Origin: Faecalicatena fissicatena
GTDB taxonomy: Bacteria > Bacillota > Clostridia > Lachnospirales > Lachnospiraceae
NCBI GenBank assembly: GCA_001028025.1
Contig: LDAQ01000086.1
Location: forward strand, 19,608 to 83,607
Reading direction: 5' to 3'
Length of the DNA: 64,000 nt
Shown here: in pieces, positions 18,003-27,692 of the stretch
How the letters are laid out: every line of letters begins with the position of its first letter
How positions within the stretch are numbered: the first letter of the stretch is position 1
The notes under the pieces: model-generated
Seen by the model: only the letters and a program-made list of their open reading frames with translations
Told to the model about the DNA's origin: nothing
Database searches by the model: none
Position numbers and translations under genes: made by a program

Positions 18003-19844
18003 TTAAATCTGTGATGTCATCTTATAATCATTGCTTCTTCTGCCGGTGTATTCTTCTGAATACAGGAAACAGGCAACCTTTCTGTCACCAAAACAGTAGG
18101 TCTTTGGCCTGTCTGCATGGCAGCACTCCATGGCATATCCGCATCTGGAGGCAAAGGGGCAGCCCGTATCGTATTGTACCTCTTTTTCCTGTTCTCCGCC
18201 GGCCGCCATTTTCCGCCGCCTTCTCGCCGTCCGCGGATCCGGTGTCAGTATTGCCGACAGCAGTGCTTTCGTATAGGGATGCCAGGGATCTTCATAGACG
18301 GACTCTGTAGCCCCGGATTCTACAATGCTTCCGGCGTACATAACCCCGAGTCTCTGGCTGATTCTTTTTACCACATTTAAATCATGAGAAATAAACAGGT
18401 AGGACACTTTTGTTTCCCTCTGAATCTGCTCCAGCAGCTCCAGTATCTGCTCCTGGATCGAAACATCCAGCGCAGAAACCGGCTCGTCACATACGATCAG
18501 CTCCGGCCTCAGCATCAAAGCCCTTGCAATCCCGATACGCTGGCGCTGGCCCCCTGAAAAAGCCCGTGGATATTTACCGGCATCTTCCGGGGGAAGTCCG
18601 GCCATTTTCATAATCTCCGTCACCTTTTCTTTTCGGATTTCCGGAGAATCCGATGTATTCAGAAGCAGAGGCTCTTCCAGTGTCTCCCGGATTGTCATTC
18701 TCGGATTCAGCGACGCATAGGGGTCCTGGAATACCATCTGAATCTGGCGCTGCATCCCCACCAGCTCTTCTCCGTGGTAAAGCACAGCGCCCCCGGAAGG
18801 AGCATGGACTCCGGTTATCATTTTGGCGACTGTCGTTTTTCCGCATCCGCTCTCTCCGACCAGCCCGTATGTCTCCCCCTTATATAACTCAAAGGAGACA
18901 TCTCTCACTGCTTCAAATTTCTTCTGATCCAAGTTTCTTCTTCCGCTGTGGTAACTCTTTGTCACATTCTTAAGGGTGAGAAGCGCCTCACCTGATATCT
19001 TTTTTTCTGTCAGAGCACACAGGCCCGATGCCCGCTCGATCAGAAGCCGTGTATATTCCTGGCGGGGATCATAAAAAATCTCCTCCACCGTGCCTTCCTC
19101 TACCATCTTTCCGTTCTGCATGACAAGAACCCGCTGGCAGACCGATGCGATTACCCCAAGATCATGGCTCACAAGCAGAATCGCCGTCGCCGTCTCCTCG
19201 GCAATCCTGGCCAGCAGCTTAAGGATCTGGCCCTGGACCGTCACGTCCAGCGCCGTAGTTGGCTCATCGGCAATCAGCAGCTTCGGTTCACACGCCAGTG
19301 CGATTGCGATTGCCGCGCGCTGGCGCATCCCGCCTGACATTTCAAAAGGATACTTGTCCAGGCTCTCTTTTGGACGCCGCAGCCCTGCCATATCCAGCAG
19401 TTCCGCAGCTCTTACCTTTGCCTGTGCCCGGCTGCAGTTTTTATTGTGGACACGCACCGCTTCCGTGATCTGCCTGCCGATCTTTACCGTCGGGTTCAGA
19501 TAAGACAGCGGATCCTGAAACACCATGGCAATCTGACTGCCGCGGATTTGCTGCATCTTTTTCTCGTAGGCCTTCTGTTCCTGCTTCTGGGGCCTGCCGT
19601 CTCTGTAAGGGGGAGGCGCAATCGAGTCTCCGTTCAGAAGCATTTTCCCGCTCATCACCTCCGCACGTTCGGGAAGCAGTCCCAGGACCGCCTGCATGGC
19701 AGTACTCTTCCCTGAGCCTGACTCCCCCACGATTCCCACGATCTCTCCAGGAGCGATCTCAAGGCTAAGTCCGCTCACAGTCTCGCCTTTTGCATGTCTG
19801 TCATGAAATTGTACGCTTAAATCCTGTACACTCAATACATTCAT
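18003..19844 (-). CDS. fused double ATPase of an oligopeptide/nickel-type ABC transporter (DppD-DppF)
   Basis: 613 residues from ATG 19844, with GAGGAAGG eleven bases upstream. Two complete ABC modules are joined. The first has Walker A GESGSGKST and signature MSGGMRQR; the second has GESGCGKTT and FSGGQRQR. Each ends with the Opp/Dpp C-terminal region; the last one carries a cysteine-rich segment (CPFASRCGYAMECCH). Most Opp/Dpp systems encode the two ATPases as separate genes, so this is a natural fusion. It energises the two permeases encoded upstream. Confidence 0.93.
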   Translation of the reverse strand: MNVLSVQDLSVQFHDRHAKGETVSGLSLEIAPGEIVGIVGESGSGKSTAMQAVLGLLPERAEVMSGKMLLNGDSIAPPPYRDGRPQKQEQKAYEKKMQQIRGSQIAMVFQDPLSYLNPTVKIGRQITEAVRVHNKNCSRAQAKVRAAELLDMAGLRRPKESLDKYPFEMSGGMRQRAAIAIALACEPKLLIADEPTTALDVTVQGQILKLLARIAEETATAILLVSHDLGVIASVCQRVLVMQNGKMVEEGTVEEIFYDPRQEYTRLLIERASGLCALTEKKISGEALLTLKNVTKSYHSGRRNLDQKKFEAVRDVSFELYKGETYGLVGESGCGKTTVAKMITGVHAPSGGAVLYHGEELVGMQRQIQMVFQDPYASLNPRMTIRETLEEPLLLNTSDSPEIRKEKVTEIMKMAGLPPEDAGKYPRAFSGGQRQRIGIARALMLRPELIVCDEPVSALDVSIQEQILELLEQIQRETKVSYLFISHDLNVVKRISQRLGVMYAGSIVESGATESVYEDPWHPYTKALLSAILTPDPRTARRRRKMAAGGEQEKEVQYDTGCPFASRCGYAMECCHADRPKTYCFGDRKVACFLYSEEYTGRRSNDYKMTSQI

Positions 19845-19851
19845 TTTCCCA

Positions 19852-20733
19852 TTAACCTTCCTCTTCCAGACGGGACGCCCGCTCAAGCCCTGCCCCAATC
19901 AGATTTACAGATAATATCAAAATACACAGCACTACGATGGGATAAAACATCTGGGACGGATAGACCTGCATCTGGCTCCTCGCATCCTGTATCAATGTCC
20001 CCAGACTCGCCACTGGCGCGGCGATGCCTACGCCCACAAAGCTCAGGAACGCCTCTGTAAAGATCGCCTTTGGTATCTGGAAGGTGATGTTTACGATCAC
20101 CGGTCCCGCCGCGTTCGGAAGCAGATGTTTTCTCAGGATTCTTACAGTGCCCGCTCCTGCCATCCTGGCCGCAACACAGAACTCCCGCTCTTTCAGCCGC
20201 ATGATCTCTCCCCGGACGATCCTTGCCAGGTCAATCCAGCCGGATATGCAGATACCAAGCAAAATACTGCCCACATTCGCGCCCAGCACAAGCATAATAA
20301 GAATGACATACAAAAGGGAGGGAATTGCATCAATTACATCCGCAAGCCTCATCATCAGCATGTCCGTTTTCTGGCCCGCATATCCCGCAATACTTCCATA
20401 CAGGATACCGATCACTCCGCAGAACAGGGCGCTTCCAGCACCCACAAGGAGGCTGATTCTTGTGCCGTACCACACTCTGACGAAAATATCCCTGCCAAAT
20501 TTGTCCGTCCCGAACAGATGCTGCAGGGAGGAACCGGCGTTTTGAATCTCCACATTCTGTGTTTCATATGAATAGGGTGACAATACCGGCACAAGGATGG
20601 CCAGCAGAATCAGTACTGCCAACAGAATACCGCCGGTCAACACATAAGGATTTCTCTTCCGCTGGTATCCTCCCGCAGAAACATCCGTGGGACAGACGCC
20701 GCGGGATCTTCTCTGGTAAATCGCTTTTTTCAT
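19852..20733 (-). CDS. ABC transporter permease, DppC/OppC type
   Basis: 293 residues from ATG 20733, with AGGAGGG eight bases upstream. An N-terminal cytoplasmic tail and first helix (OppC_N type) are followed by the six-helix binding-protein-dependent transport domain, with the EAA motif in EFCVAARMAGAGTVRILRKH. The stop is eight bases before the ATPase start, and the start overlaps the DppB-type permease stop (ATGA). It partners the DppB-type permease and the fused ATPase. Confidence 0.92.
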   Translation of the reverse strand: MKKAIYQRRSRGVCPTDVSAGGYQRKRNPYVLTGGILLAVLILLAILVPVLSPYSYETQNVEIQNAGSSLQHLFGTDKFGRDIFVRVWYGTRISLLVGAGSALFCGVIGILYGSIAGYAGQKTDMLMMRLADVIDAIPSLLYVILIMLVLGANVGSILLGICISGWIDLARIVRGEIMRLKEREFCVAARMAGAGTVRILRKHLLPNAAGPVIVNITFQIPKAIFTEAFLSFVGVGIAAPVASLGTLIQDARSQMQVYPSQMFYPIVVLCILILSVNLIGAGLERASRLEEEG

Positions 20734-21650
20734 CGGCAGGCCCTCCTTACACGGGGATCCAGCCATGCACACATAAGATCCGTTAGAAGATTGATACCGA
20801 TCACTACAATTCCCATAAATACAGTCAGTCCCATGATCAGCGTATAATCCCGGTTTCCTATGGAATTCACGAATTCCCGTCCCAGTCCCGGTATGGTAAA
20901 TATGCTCTCAACCACAAAACTTCCGGTCAGCAGAAATGCCGCCGCAGGCCCGATGTAATTCAGCACCGGAATCCAGGCATTTTTCAGAATATGGGTCAGG
21001 GCCGTCCTGCCCGGTTTCAGCCCCTTAGCCTTTGCCAGCACGACATAGTCCTTCTGCATTTCCTCCCGGAAAGTGTTCTGCATCAGCCGTGCGATGACCG
21101 CCGTCGGATAGACTGCCAGTGAAATCACAGGCAGGATATAATTCTGCGGACCTGCCAGGCCTGCAATGGGGAGGAGCTTCAGCTTCACTCCAAAGAAAAA
21201 CATCAAGAGCAGGGCAATGACGAAATTGGGGATCCCTGTTCCCAGTATAGTACCCAGAAAGATGCCGCCCCTCACGGCCTTTTTGCCGGAGGATGCCTGC
21301 CAGATGCCAAGCAGTGTACCGAACACCGCGGCCGTCAGTATCGCAAGCCCGCCAAGGGCCGCTGTCATGGGCCAGGCGCGGCGGATCACTTCCACCACGG
21401 TCACTCCCGGCTTCTTAAACGAAACACCCAGATCACCCTTTAAAAGATTGCCCAGATACAACCTGTATTGCTCTGTCATAGGCCTGTCCAGCCCGTATTC
21501 CTCTTCCATAGATTTCAGGACATCCTCGGACACATTACCGCTTTGAAACGGACTTCCCGGCATTAGACGGGTCAGGAAAAACGCGGCAGTCACAAGCACG
21601 AAAAGAGAAAGGATCCCAATTAATATCCGCTTACCTGTATATTTCAGCAT
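20730..21650 (-). CDS. ABC transporter permease, DppB/OppB type
   Basis: 306 residues from ATG 21650, preceded by AAAGGAGGAAG. The N-terminal LKYTGKRILIGILSLFVL and the motif TRLMPGSPF are classic DppB/OppB features, and the EAA loop contains DYVVLAKAKGLKPGRTALTH. It is the first gene of the embedded transporter and begins 38 bases after cobA-hemD. Confidence 0.92.
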   Translation of the reverse strand: MLKYTGKRILIGILSLFVLVTAAFFLTRLMPGSPFQSGNVSEDVLKSMEEEYGLDRPMTEQYRLYLGNLLKGDLGVSFKKPGVTVVEVIRRAWPMTAALGGLAILTAAVFGTLLGIWQASSGKKAVRGGIFLGTILGTGIPNFVIALLLMFFFGVKLKLLPIAGLAGPQNYILPVISLAVYPTAVIARLMQNTFREEMQKDYVVLAKAKGLKPGRTALTHILKNAWIPVLNYIGPAAAFLLTGSFVVESIFTIPGLGREFVNSIGNRDYTLIMGLTVFMGIVVIGINLLTDLMCAWLDPRVRRACR

Positions 21651-21687
21651 CTGAACTTCCTCCTTTCGTACTGCAGCTCTGTTCTTA

Positions 21688-23226
21688 TTATTCTTTTTTG
21701 CCCAATTCCTCAATGATCAGATCGGTCAGGCTGTCGATGGAGGCTTTTTCTGCGATCCGGATCTGCATGTTGTATTTTGCCGCCTCGGCCGCCGTCTGTT
21801 CTCCGATACAGACAGCCAATATATGACTGTAGTCCTTAAGCTCCATGGCATTCACAAAACCACGGACCGTGGAAGCGCTTGTAAATGTCACCGCATCAAT
21901 CTCTCCATCCTCAAAAAGGCCGGTGATTTTCTCCCGTATATGGCTGTGTGTCTTATAAAGCGTCTCATAAAGCGCAATGTCTTCCACCTCAAGCCCCGCC
22001 TCTTTTAACGGCGGAAGCAGTTCCTCTGAACCAATCTTAGCACGGACAACCGTCACAAAACTACCCGGTTCTGCCGCCTCTGCCAGTGCTTTTCCCAGGC
22101 TGCCCGCACAATAGACCTCCGGCACCAGATCCGGGAACAGGCCGTAACCCTGGAGTGCCTTTTCTGTGGCGCTTCCAATGGCGGCAATCCGGATGTCTGC
22201 AGGTCTCTTAAACAGGTGCCGCACATCTGTTTTCATTTCCGCCAGCTGTCCGAAAAAGACTTCTGCACCGATGGGACTTGTAAATACAAGCCATTCTTCT
22301 TTGGCACGGGTTCCGAACTTCTCCAGAGCCTCCTTCAGAACCGGATTGGGAGAGACCGTTTCCGTCACAATGGACGGAAGTTCTATCACCTGTGCCCCCA
22401 GTCCGCGCAGCTTTGCCGCCAGTCTGGAGCTGTTCTGTTTTGGCCTTGTTATGAGGATCTGACGTCCGCCAAGCCACCGGTCCTCCGCCCAGTGGAACGT
22501 ATCTGCCAGCCCGCAGACCTCTCCCACCAGAATAATGGCCGGTGTGCCGATTCCTGCTTCTTTTGCCGCTGCTGGTAGCATGGACACGGTAGAGATTACC
22601 CGCCGCTGTGCAGCGAGGGTTCCTTTTTCCAATACCGCCGCAGGTGTATTATCATCCATTCCTGCATCCCGAAGCCCTTTCAGTATGGTTTCCATAGAGG
22701 CAATTCCCATCAGAAATACGAGTGTTCCTCCAAGTCCTACCAGAGAAGGATAATCGATTCTGCTGGTTCCGTCTTTTCGCGGATGTCCCGTAATGACATG
22801 AAAGGAAGAAGTATAGTCTCTGTGTGTAATCGGAATTCCCGCATAGGCAGGCACTGCTGCAGCAGAGGTCACGCCCGGGACCACCTCAAAGGGAATCCCG
22901 TTTTCTTTCAGAAGCTCCAGTTCTTCACCGCCGCGCCCGAATATAAACGGGTCTCCGCCTTTCAGCCTCAGCACTTTTTTACCTTTCTGTGCCTCCTCAA
23001 GCAGTATCTGATTGATGCCCTCCTGAGGAACCAGATGATGTCCGGAGCGTTTTCCTACATGTATCAATTCCTTTTCGTCCGGTATCTGGCTCAGGATCTC
23101 TGCGCTGATCAGCGCATCATATACGATCACATCCGCCTCTTCCATCAGCTGCTTTGTCTTTACAGTCAAAAGCCCTGCATCACCCGGACCGGCGCCAGCC
23201 AGCCAGACCTTCCCGCTCTTTTCCAT
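21688..23226 (-). CDS. cobA-hemD: uroporphyrinogen-III C-methyltransferase fused to uroporphyrinogen-III synthase
   Basis: 512 residues. Residues 1 to about 245 are a SAM-dependent uroporphyrinogen III methyltransferase (GAGPGDAGLLT, LKGGDPFIFGRGGEE, TSSFHVITGH) that makes precorrin-2. Residues about 250-512 are HemD, which closes the tetrapyrrole ring (ITRPKQNSSRLAAKLRG, TFTSASTVRGFV). The fusion channels hydroxymethylbilane from HemC to precorrin-2 and is common in Clostridia. The start is one base after the hemC stop. Confidence 0.95.
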   Translation of the reverse strand: MEKSGKVWLAGAGPGDAGLLTVKTKQLMEEADVIVYDALISAEILSQIPDEKELIHVGKRSGHHLVPQEGINQILLEEAQKGKKVLRLKGGDPFIFGRGGEELELLKENGIPFEVVPGVTSAAAVPAYAGIPITHRDYTSSFHVITGHPRKDGTSRIDYPSLVGLGGTLVFLMGIASMETILKGLRDAGMDDNTPAAVLEKGTLAAQRRVISTVSMLPAAAKEAGIGTPAIILVGEVCGLADTFHWAEDRWLGGRQILITRPKQNSSRLAAKLRGLGAQVIELPSIVTETVSPNPVLKEALEKFGTRAKEEWLVFTSPIGAEVFFGQLAEMKTDVRHLFKRPADIRIAAIGSATEKALQGYGLFPDLVPEVYCAGSLGKALAEAAEPGSFVTVVRAKIGSEELLPPLKEAGLEVEDIALYETLYKTHSHIREKITGLFEDGEIDAVTFTSASTVRGFVNAMELKDYSHILAVCIGEQTAAEAAKYNMQIRIAEKASIDSLTDLIIEELGKKE

Positions 23227-23227
23227 C

Positions 23228-24109
23228 TCAATCCCTCCGTCTCATCTCTTCAGCCAGCGCAGCACCGAGCTGTCTGGCATCCGCCGTATTTCCGATTCTT
23301 GTCTCTGTCCAGTAAGTATCATCCTCCTCGCGGTAATACAAACCGGTCAGCTTCAGTTCGTTTCCATTTACTTCCGCGTGCGCTGCTACGGGAGAAGTAC
23401 AGCCCCCGTCCAGTACAGCCACAAACTCCCGCTCTGCCAGAGCCTCGGCCCTGCTCTTTTTGTTCTCCACACAATCCAGGAAGAAATGGTCTTCCCCTTT
23501 TCTGCCCTGAACCGCCAGGATCCCCTGGCCCGCCGCGGGGATCATCTCTTCTGTACTGAAGATCCGTCCGATCACATGTTCCATGTTCAGGCGGCTCAGC
23601 CCGGCCGCTGCCAGGATCGTTCCGTCATATCCCTCTTCCTCCAGCTTTCGAAGGCGTGTCTGGACATTTCCCCGTATTTGACGGAAGGTGCACTCCGGAT
23701 ACAGTTTTTTCAGCTGCAGTGACCGCCTTCTGCTGGAAGTCCCGATGACGCCGTCTACGGGGATCTCACAGCATCCCGGCCTGCAGATCAGGGCATCCCT
23801 GGGATCTTCCCTTTTGCTGTACGCAGCAATAGGCAGTTCTTTTGGGATCTCCATAGGCATATCCTTCAGGCTGTGCACGGAGATATCGATGCTGCCCTCC
23901 AAAAGTGCTTTATCCAGCTCTTTGACGAATAATCCCTTGCCGCCGATCAGCTCCAGGCTTTTATCCAGGATTTTATCCCCCGTGGTCTTCATCGTAACCA
24001 GTTCGACCTGTATGTCAGGATGATTCTTCTGTATCAGTTCTTTCACTATTTCCGCCTGAATGACGGCCAGCCGGCTCTCCCGGCTTCCTATCCGAATGAC
24101 TGAACTCAT
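23228..24109 (-). CDS. hemC: porphobilinogen deaminase (hydroxymethylbilane synthase)
   Basis: 293 residues. It polymerises four porphobilinogens. Visible features are IRIGSRESRLAVIQA at the N-terminus, SVHSLKDMP, the RRRSLQL and RGNVQTRLRKL arginines that hold the growing chain, and Cys237 in LDGGCTSP, which carries the dipyrromethane cofactor. The ATG overlaps the cbiP stop (ATGA). hemA, hemL and hemB are not in the window. Confidence 0.96.
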   Translation of the reverse strand: MSSVIRIGSRESRLAVIQAEIVKELIQKNHPDIQVELVTMKTTGDKILDKSLELIGGKGLFVKELDKALLEGSIDISVHSLKDMPMEIPKELPIAAYSKREDPRDALICRPGCCEIPVDGVIGTSSRRRSLQLKKLYPECTFRQIRGNVQTRLRKLEEEGYDGTILAAAGLSRLNMEHVIGRIFSTEEMIPAAGQGILAVQGRKGEDHFFLDCVENKKSRAEALAEREFVAVLDGGCTSPVAAHAEVNGNELKLTGLYYREEDDTYWTETRIGNTADARQLGAALAEEMRRRD

Positions 24110-25626
24110 GATATATGGTTTCCTTTCTCCAAGATTTCATAAATCGCTTTCATATCCATATTTTCCCGGATAATGTCTGCCAGTTTATCATACTGCTCTT
24201 CCTTGTACACCGCCAGATCCACCGCTTTTACAGCACCGGCGTCCAGGCCTTTCTGCTTCAGCAGTACAGCCGCAACCGCCCCTGCCGCTTCCGGGCGGTC
24301 AAAGACCCCATGCACATAGCAGCCGCACACACAGCCCAATGCCGCGCCGTCTTGCTTTGCCGCTTTTCCCTGTACGTCTTCTTCCAGAGTGAGGATCGGC
24401 TGATAATCCCCCGTAAAACTTGTGGTTCCCATATGGATTTCATAGCCTTCAATCTCCACCCCGTTCAGTTCCTCCAGGGCACCGCCCAGGTTTTGGAAAT
24501 GTCCGCTGACCCGGGTTCTTGTCTTCTGCGGTTCGAACACAGTCTTCACGGGAAGCAGCCCCATCCCCTTCACAGCTCCTTTGTGCTCCATGCCATGTGG
24601 GTCCAGGATTTCTTCGCCGAGCATCTGATAGCCGCCGCAGATACCGAATACCAGCTTTCCCGATGTCCCGTGGCGGATGACTTTTGCCTCCAGACCATTC
24701 TGGCGCATCCACAGCAGATCCTCAATGGTATTCTTACTGCCCGGCACGATCACTGCATCCGGACTGCCGAATTCTCCTGCAGTGGATACATACCTCACGG
24801 AAACGCCCTCCATGCACTCCAGTGCCATAAAATCCGTAAAATTAGAAATACGTGGAGTACGGATGACTGCAATATCCAGAACTCCCACGGTTCCCTTTTT
24901 ATCGAACCGTTCTGTCAGGCTGTCCTCGTCGTCAATATCAAGGTAAAAATAGGGGATCACTCCCTGCACCGGTACCTTTGTCTTATCTTCCAGCATATCC
25001 AGGCCCGGACGCAGAATCTCCTTGTCTCCGCGGAATTTATTGATCACGGTGCCTTTGATCCGATCCCGTTCCTCCTGATCCAGAAGCTCCAGAGTTCCCA
25101 CGATCTGTGCAAACACACCGCCCCTGTCAATATCGCCTACGAGAAGAACGGGAGCATCCACAAGCCTTGCCATACCCATATTTACGATATCATCGTCCTT
25201 CAGGTTGATCTCTGCCGGGCTTCCGGCGCCTTCGATCACAATGATATCATATTCTTCCTCCAGCTTGTGATATGCATCCAGAATCGCCGGAATATATTCT
25301 CTTTTATGGCGGTAGTACTCTGCCGCAGACATCACGCCCGTTACTTCTCCGTTCACTATCACCTGAGAGCCCGTGTCATTGGTCGGTTTCAGAAGGATGG
25401 GGTTCATCTCCACACAGGGTTCAATCCCCGCAGCTTCCGCCTGCATAACCTGGGCTCTGCCCATCTCAAGGCCTTCTTTTGTTATGTAGGAGTTCAGCGC
25501 CATGTTCTGAGATTTAAAAGGAGCCGTTTTGTAGCCGTCCTGACGAAAGACTCTGCAGAGACCTCCCACCAGTATACTTTTTCCCGCATTAGACATTGTT
25601 CCCTGGATCATAATTACCTTTGCCAC
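24106..25626 (-). CDS. cbiP: cobyric acid synthase (glutamine amidotransferase)
   Basis: 506 residues. It amidates the b, d, e and g side chains of adenosylcobyrinate a,c-diamide. The N-terminal ATPase domain begins IMIQGTMSNAGKSILVGGL, and the C-terminal class I glutaminase domain has the nucleophile Cys in FGICGGYQMLG (about residue 330). The start is GTG at 25626, inside the last codons of cobD, with AAGGATGGGAG upstream. Confidence 0.95.
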   Translation of the reverse strand: MAKVIMIQGTMSNAGKSILVGGLCRVFRQDGYKTAPFKSQNMALNSYITKEGLEMGRAQVMQAEAAGIEPCVEMNPILLKPTNDTGSQVIVNGEVTGVMSAAEYYRHKREYIPAILDAYHKLEEEYDIIVIEGAGSPAEINLKDDDIVNMGMARLVDAPVLLVGDIDRGGVFAQIVGTLELLDQEERDRIKGTVINKFRGDKEILRPGLDMLEDKTKVPVQGVIPYFYLDIDDEDSLTERFDKKGTVGVLDIAVIRTPRISNFTDFMALECMEGVSVRYVSTAGEFGSPDAVIVPGSKNTIEDLLWMRQNGLEAKVIRHGTSGKLVFGICGGYQMLGEEILDPHGMEHKGAVKGMGLLPVKTVFEPQKTRTRVSGHFQNLGGALEELNGVEIEGYEIHMGTTSFTGDYQPILTLEEDVQGKAAKQDGAALGCVCGCYVHGVFDRPEAAGAVAAVLLKQKGLDAGAVKAVDLAVYKEEQYDKLADIIRENMDMKAIYEILEKGNHIS

Positions 25627-26699
25627 TGTTCTCCCATCCTTTCTGCTTCCTGTATTTTTTCCTGCCGGCAGATCTCTTCCAGAGCACGGATCAGCAGGCG
25701 GTTTTCCTCCCTGCCTTTCACGGCCACCCTGTAAAAGCCCTTTTCCAGCCCTTCGTAATTGCTGCAGTCTCTGATCAGTATCTTTTTCTCTTTCAGCAGC
25801 ACAAATAAGTCATAACTGCTTTTGAGAAGCATATAATTCGCTGAGGACGGAAAATACCTGACTCCTATTCTTTCAAAATCTTTTTCCATCATTTTCCGTT
25901 CCTCACTGACAAACACCCTCGTTCGTTCTACTCTGTCTATTTCCTTCAAAGCTGCAAGCCCCGCTGCCTGGGCCGGAGACGATACACTCCACGGCTGTCT
26001 CACCCGTTCCAGTTTTTCCAGCAGTTCCACATCTGAACAGATTCCATATCCCAGCCGCAGGCCCGGCATGGCATGCATTTTTGTAAATGCACGGAGCAGA
26101 AAAAGTTTTGTAAACTTCCTCACTTTTTCCGGTGCAAAAACCATCTCCTGATTTTCCAGAAATTCATGGAAACATTCATCCAGAACCATCCGGATTCCCA
26201 GTCTTTCACATTTTTCTGCAATCGCCTCCAGCAGGCCGGGATCTATGACATTTCCGGTCGGATTGTCCGGGGAACAGAGAAAAATCATATCCACATCCTC
26301 TGTCAGCATAGTCAGATAATCCTCTCCAATTCGGAAATTTTCCTCCTCCTTTAGATAATGATATCTGACCTCACATCCCGACGCCTGGAGCGCCTGACCG
26401 TATTCCGCAAAGGAAGGTGCCGTCAGCACGGCCTGTTTCGGATGTTCGGCGGATACAATGGAAAAGATCAGGTCCGCTGCCCCATTCCCAAATACAAGCA
26501 TCTCCTGAGCCGCCCCAAGCTGCTTTGCAAGAACTTCCCTGAGCTCCCTGCACCTGCTGTCGGGATAGGCTCCGATCGAGTCCATTGCCCGGCATGCCGC
26601 CTCTTTCACCGCCGGGCTGGGCCCGAAAGGATTGATATTTGCGGAAAAATCTGTCATTCCTCTGTATGTGTAAATATCTCCGCCGTGTACGTAATCCAT
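25614..26699 (-). CDS. cobD: L-threonine-O-3-phosphate decarboxylase (aminopropanol phosphate synthesis)
   Basis: 361 residues, an aminotransferase fold-type I PLP enzyme. The N-terminal HGGDIYTYRGMTDFSANINP motif is typical of CobD, CSPDNPTGN binds the cofactor, and the Schiff-base lysine is Lys207 in RAFTKMHAMPGLRLGYG. It makes (R)-1-amino-2-propanol phosphate for CbiB. AGGAGG is placed correctly before the ATG. No PduX-like threonine kinase is seen in the window. Confidence 0.93.
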   Translation of the reverse strand: MDYVHGGDIYTYRGMTDFSANINPFGPSPAVKEAACRAMDSIGAYPDSRCRELREVLAKQLGAAQEMLVFGNGAADLIFSIVSAEHPKQAVLTAPSFAEYGQALQASGCEVRYHYLKEEENFRIGEDYLTMLTEDVDMIFLCSPDNPTGNVIDPGLLEAIAEKCERLGIRMVLDECFHEFLENQEMVFAPEKVRKFTKLFLLRAFTKMHAMPGLRLGYGICSDVELLEKLERVRQPWSVSSPAQAAGLAALKEIDRVERTRVFVSEERKMMEKDFERIGVRYFPSSANYMLLKSSYDLFVLLKEKKILIRDCSNYEGLEKGFYRVAVKGREENRLLIRALEEICRQEKIQEAERMGEQWQR

Positions 26700-26723
26700 G
26701 GAAACCTCCTTATCTCACCGGTT

Positions 26724-27692
26724 TTATGTTAAGCACAGGAGCACTATAATCTTTACTGCTCCCGTCAGCAGAAATGTGAGGACCGCCGTCCCGTAGAGCA
26801 GGCTCCCCGCTCTCACAATATCCTCTGCCTCCACAGGCCTTAAATCATCCCCAATATATTTTTTCTTGTATAGCTTTCCGAAATAGCAGGCATCACCTGC
26901 CAGCTGCACCTGAAGGGCGCCAGCACACACCGCCTCCGTCTGGGCGGAATTCGGGCTGGCATGGTTCATCCTGTCACGCCGGTAGATGCGCCAGGCATTC
27001 TTTCCATCCATTCGCAGCAGATACGCGGCTGCGGTCATCAGGTACGCCGACAGTCTTGCCGGAATATAGTTCAGCACATCATCCAGTTTCGCCGCTGTCC
27101 TGCCCAGGTACAGATATTTCTCATCTTTATAGCCGATCATGGAATCCATCGTATTGACGGCCTTATAGAAAAATCCGAGAGGGGCGCCGCCAATCATCAT
27201 AAAGATCAGAGGAGCGGTCACTCCGTCAGAAGTATTCTCGGCTACTGTCTCTACGGCGGCCCTGATTACCCCCGCCTCATCCAGCTGAGCCGTATCCCTT
27301 CCCACGATCATGGACACCGCCTTTCGTGCTCCGGGAAGATCTCCTCTTTTTATTTCATCGTATACCTTATGGCTCTCCTGTTTTAAAGACTTTGCTGCCA
27401 GAAGCTGATAACACCAGAAGCTTTCCAGTACAAACCGCAGCGCCGGATGGATCCGGCCCGCACAGTACAGAAGGATACAGGGTACTGCGACTGACACCGC
27501 GATCACAAGAACGCAGATGATGGTTCCTGCTGTGAGCAGTTTTTTTTCATTTTTCCCGCACAGTGCGCGCGCTTTTTTTTCCAGCCAGGTGATCAAGGCT
27601 CCGATCAGTCTCACCGGGTGGTAAAGCCACACCGGATCACCGAATATAAAATCTAATATAAATCCTGTCCCGCAGGCGATCAATGACATCAT
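26724..27692 (-). CDS. cbiB: adenosylcobinamide-phosphate synthase
   Basis: 322 residues with several membrane helices. It attaches aminopropanol (phosphate) to adenosylcobyric acid. Family motifs are FGDPVWLYHPVRLIG at the N-terminus, AETVAENTSDGVTAPL, KAVNTMDSMIGY and SPNSAQTEAVCAGALQ. The start overlaps the end of the alpha-ribazole phosphatase gene by a few bases. Confidence 0.95.
   Translation of the reverse strand: MMSLIACGTGFILDFIFGDPVWLYHPVRLIGALITWLEKKARALCGKNEKKLLTAGTIICVLVIAVSVAVPCILLYCAGRIHPALRFVLESFWCYQLLAAKSLKQESHKVYDEIKRGDLPGARKAVSMIVGRDTAQLDEAGVIRAAVETVAENTSDGVTAPLIFMMIGGAPLGFFYKAVNTMDSMIGYKDEKYLYLGRTAAKLDDVLNYIPARLSAYLMTAAAYLLRMDGKNAWRIYRRDRMNHASPNSAQTEAVCAGALQVQLAGDACYFGKLYKKKYIGDDLRPVEAEDIVRAGSLLYGTAVLTFLLTGAVKIIVLLCLT

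Noticed and set aside
24115..25734. 539-codon open frame antisense to cbiP
   Set aside because: The frame is the mirror of the strongly conserved cbiP coding sequence; its product has no recognisable domain and no ribosome site.
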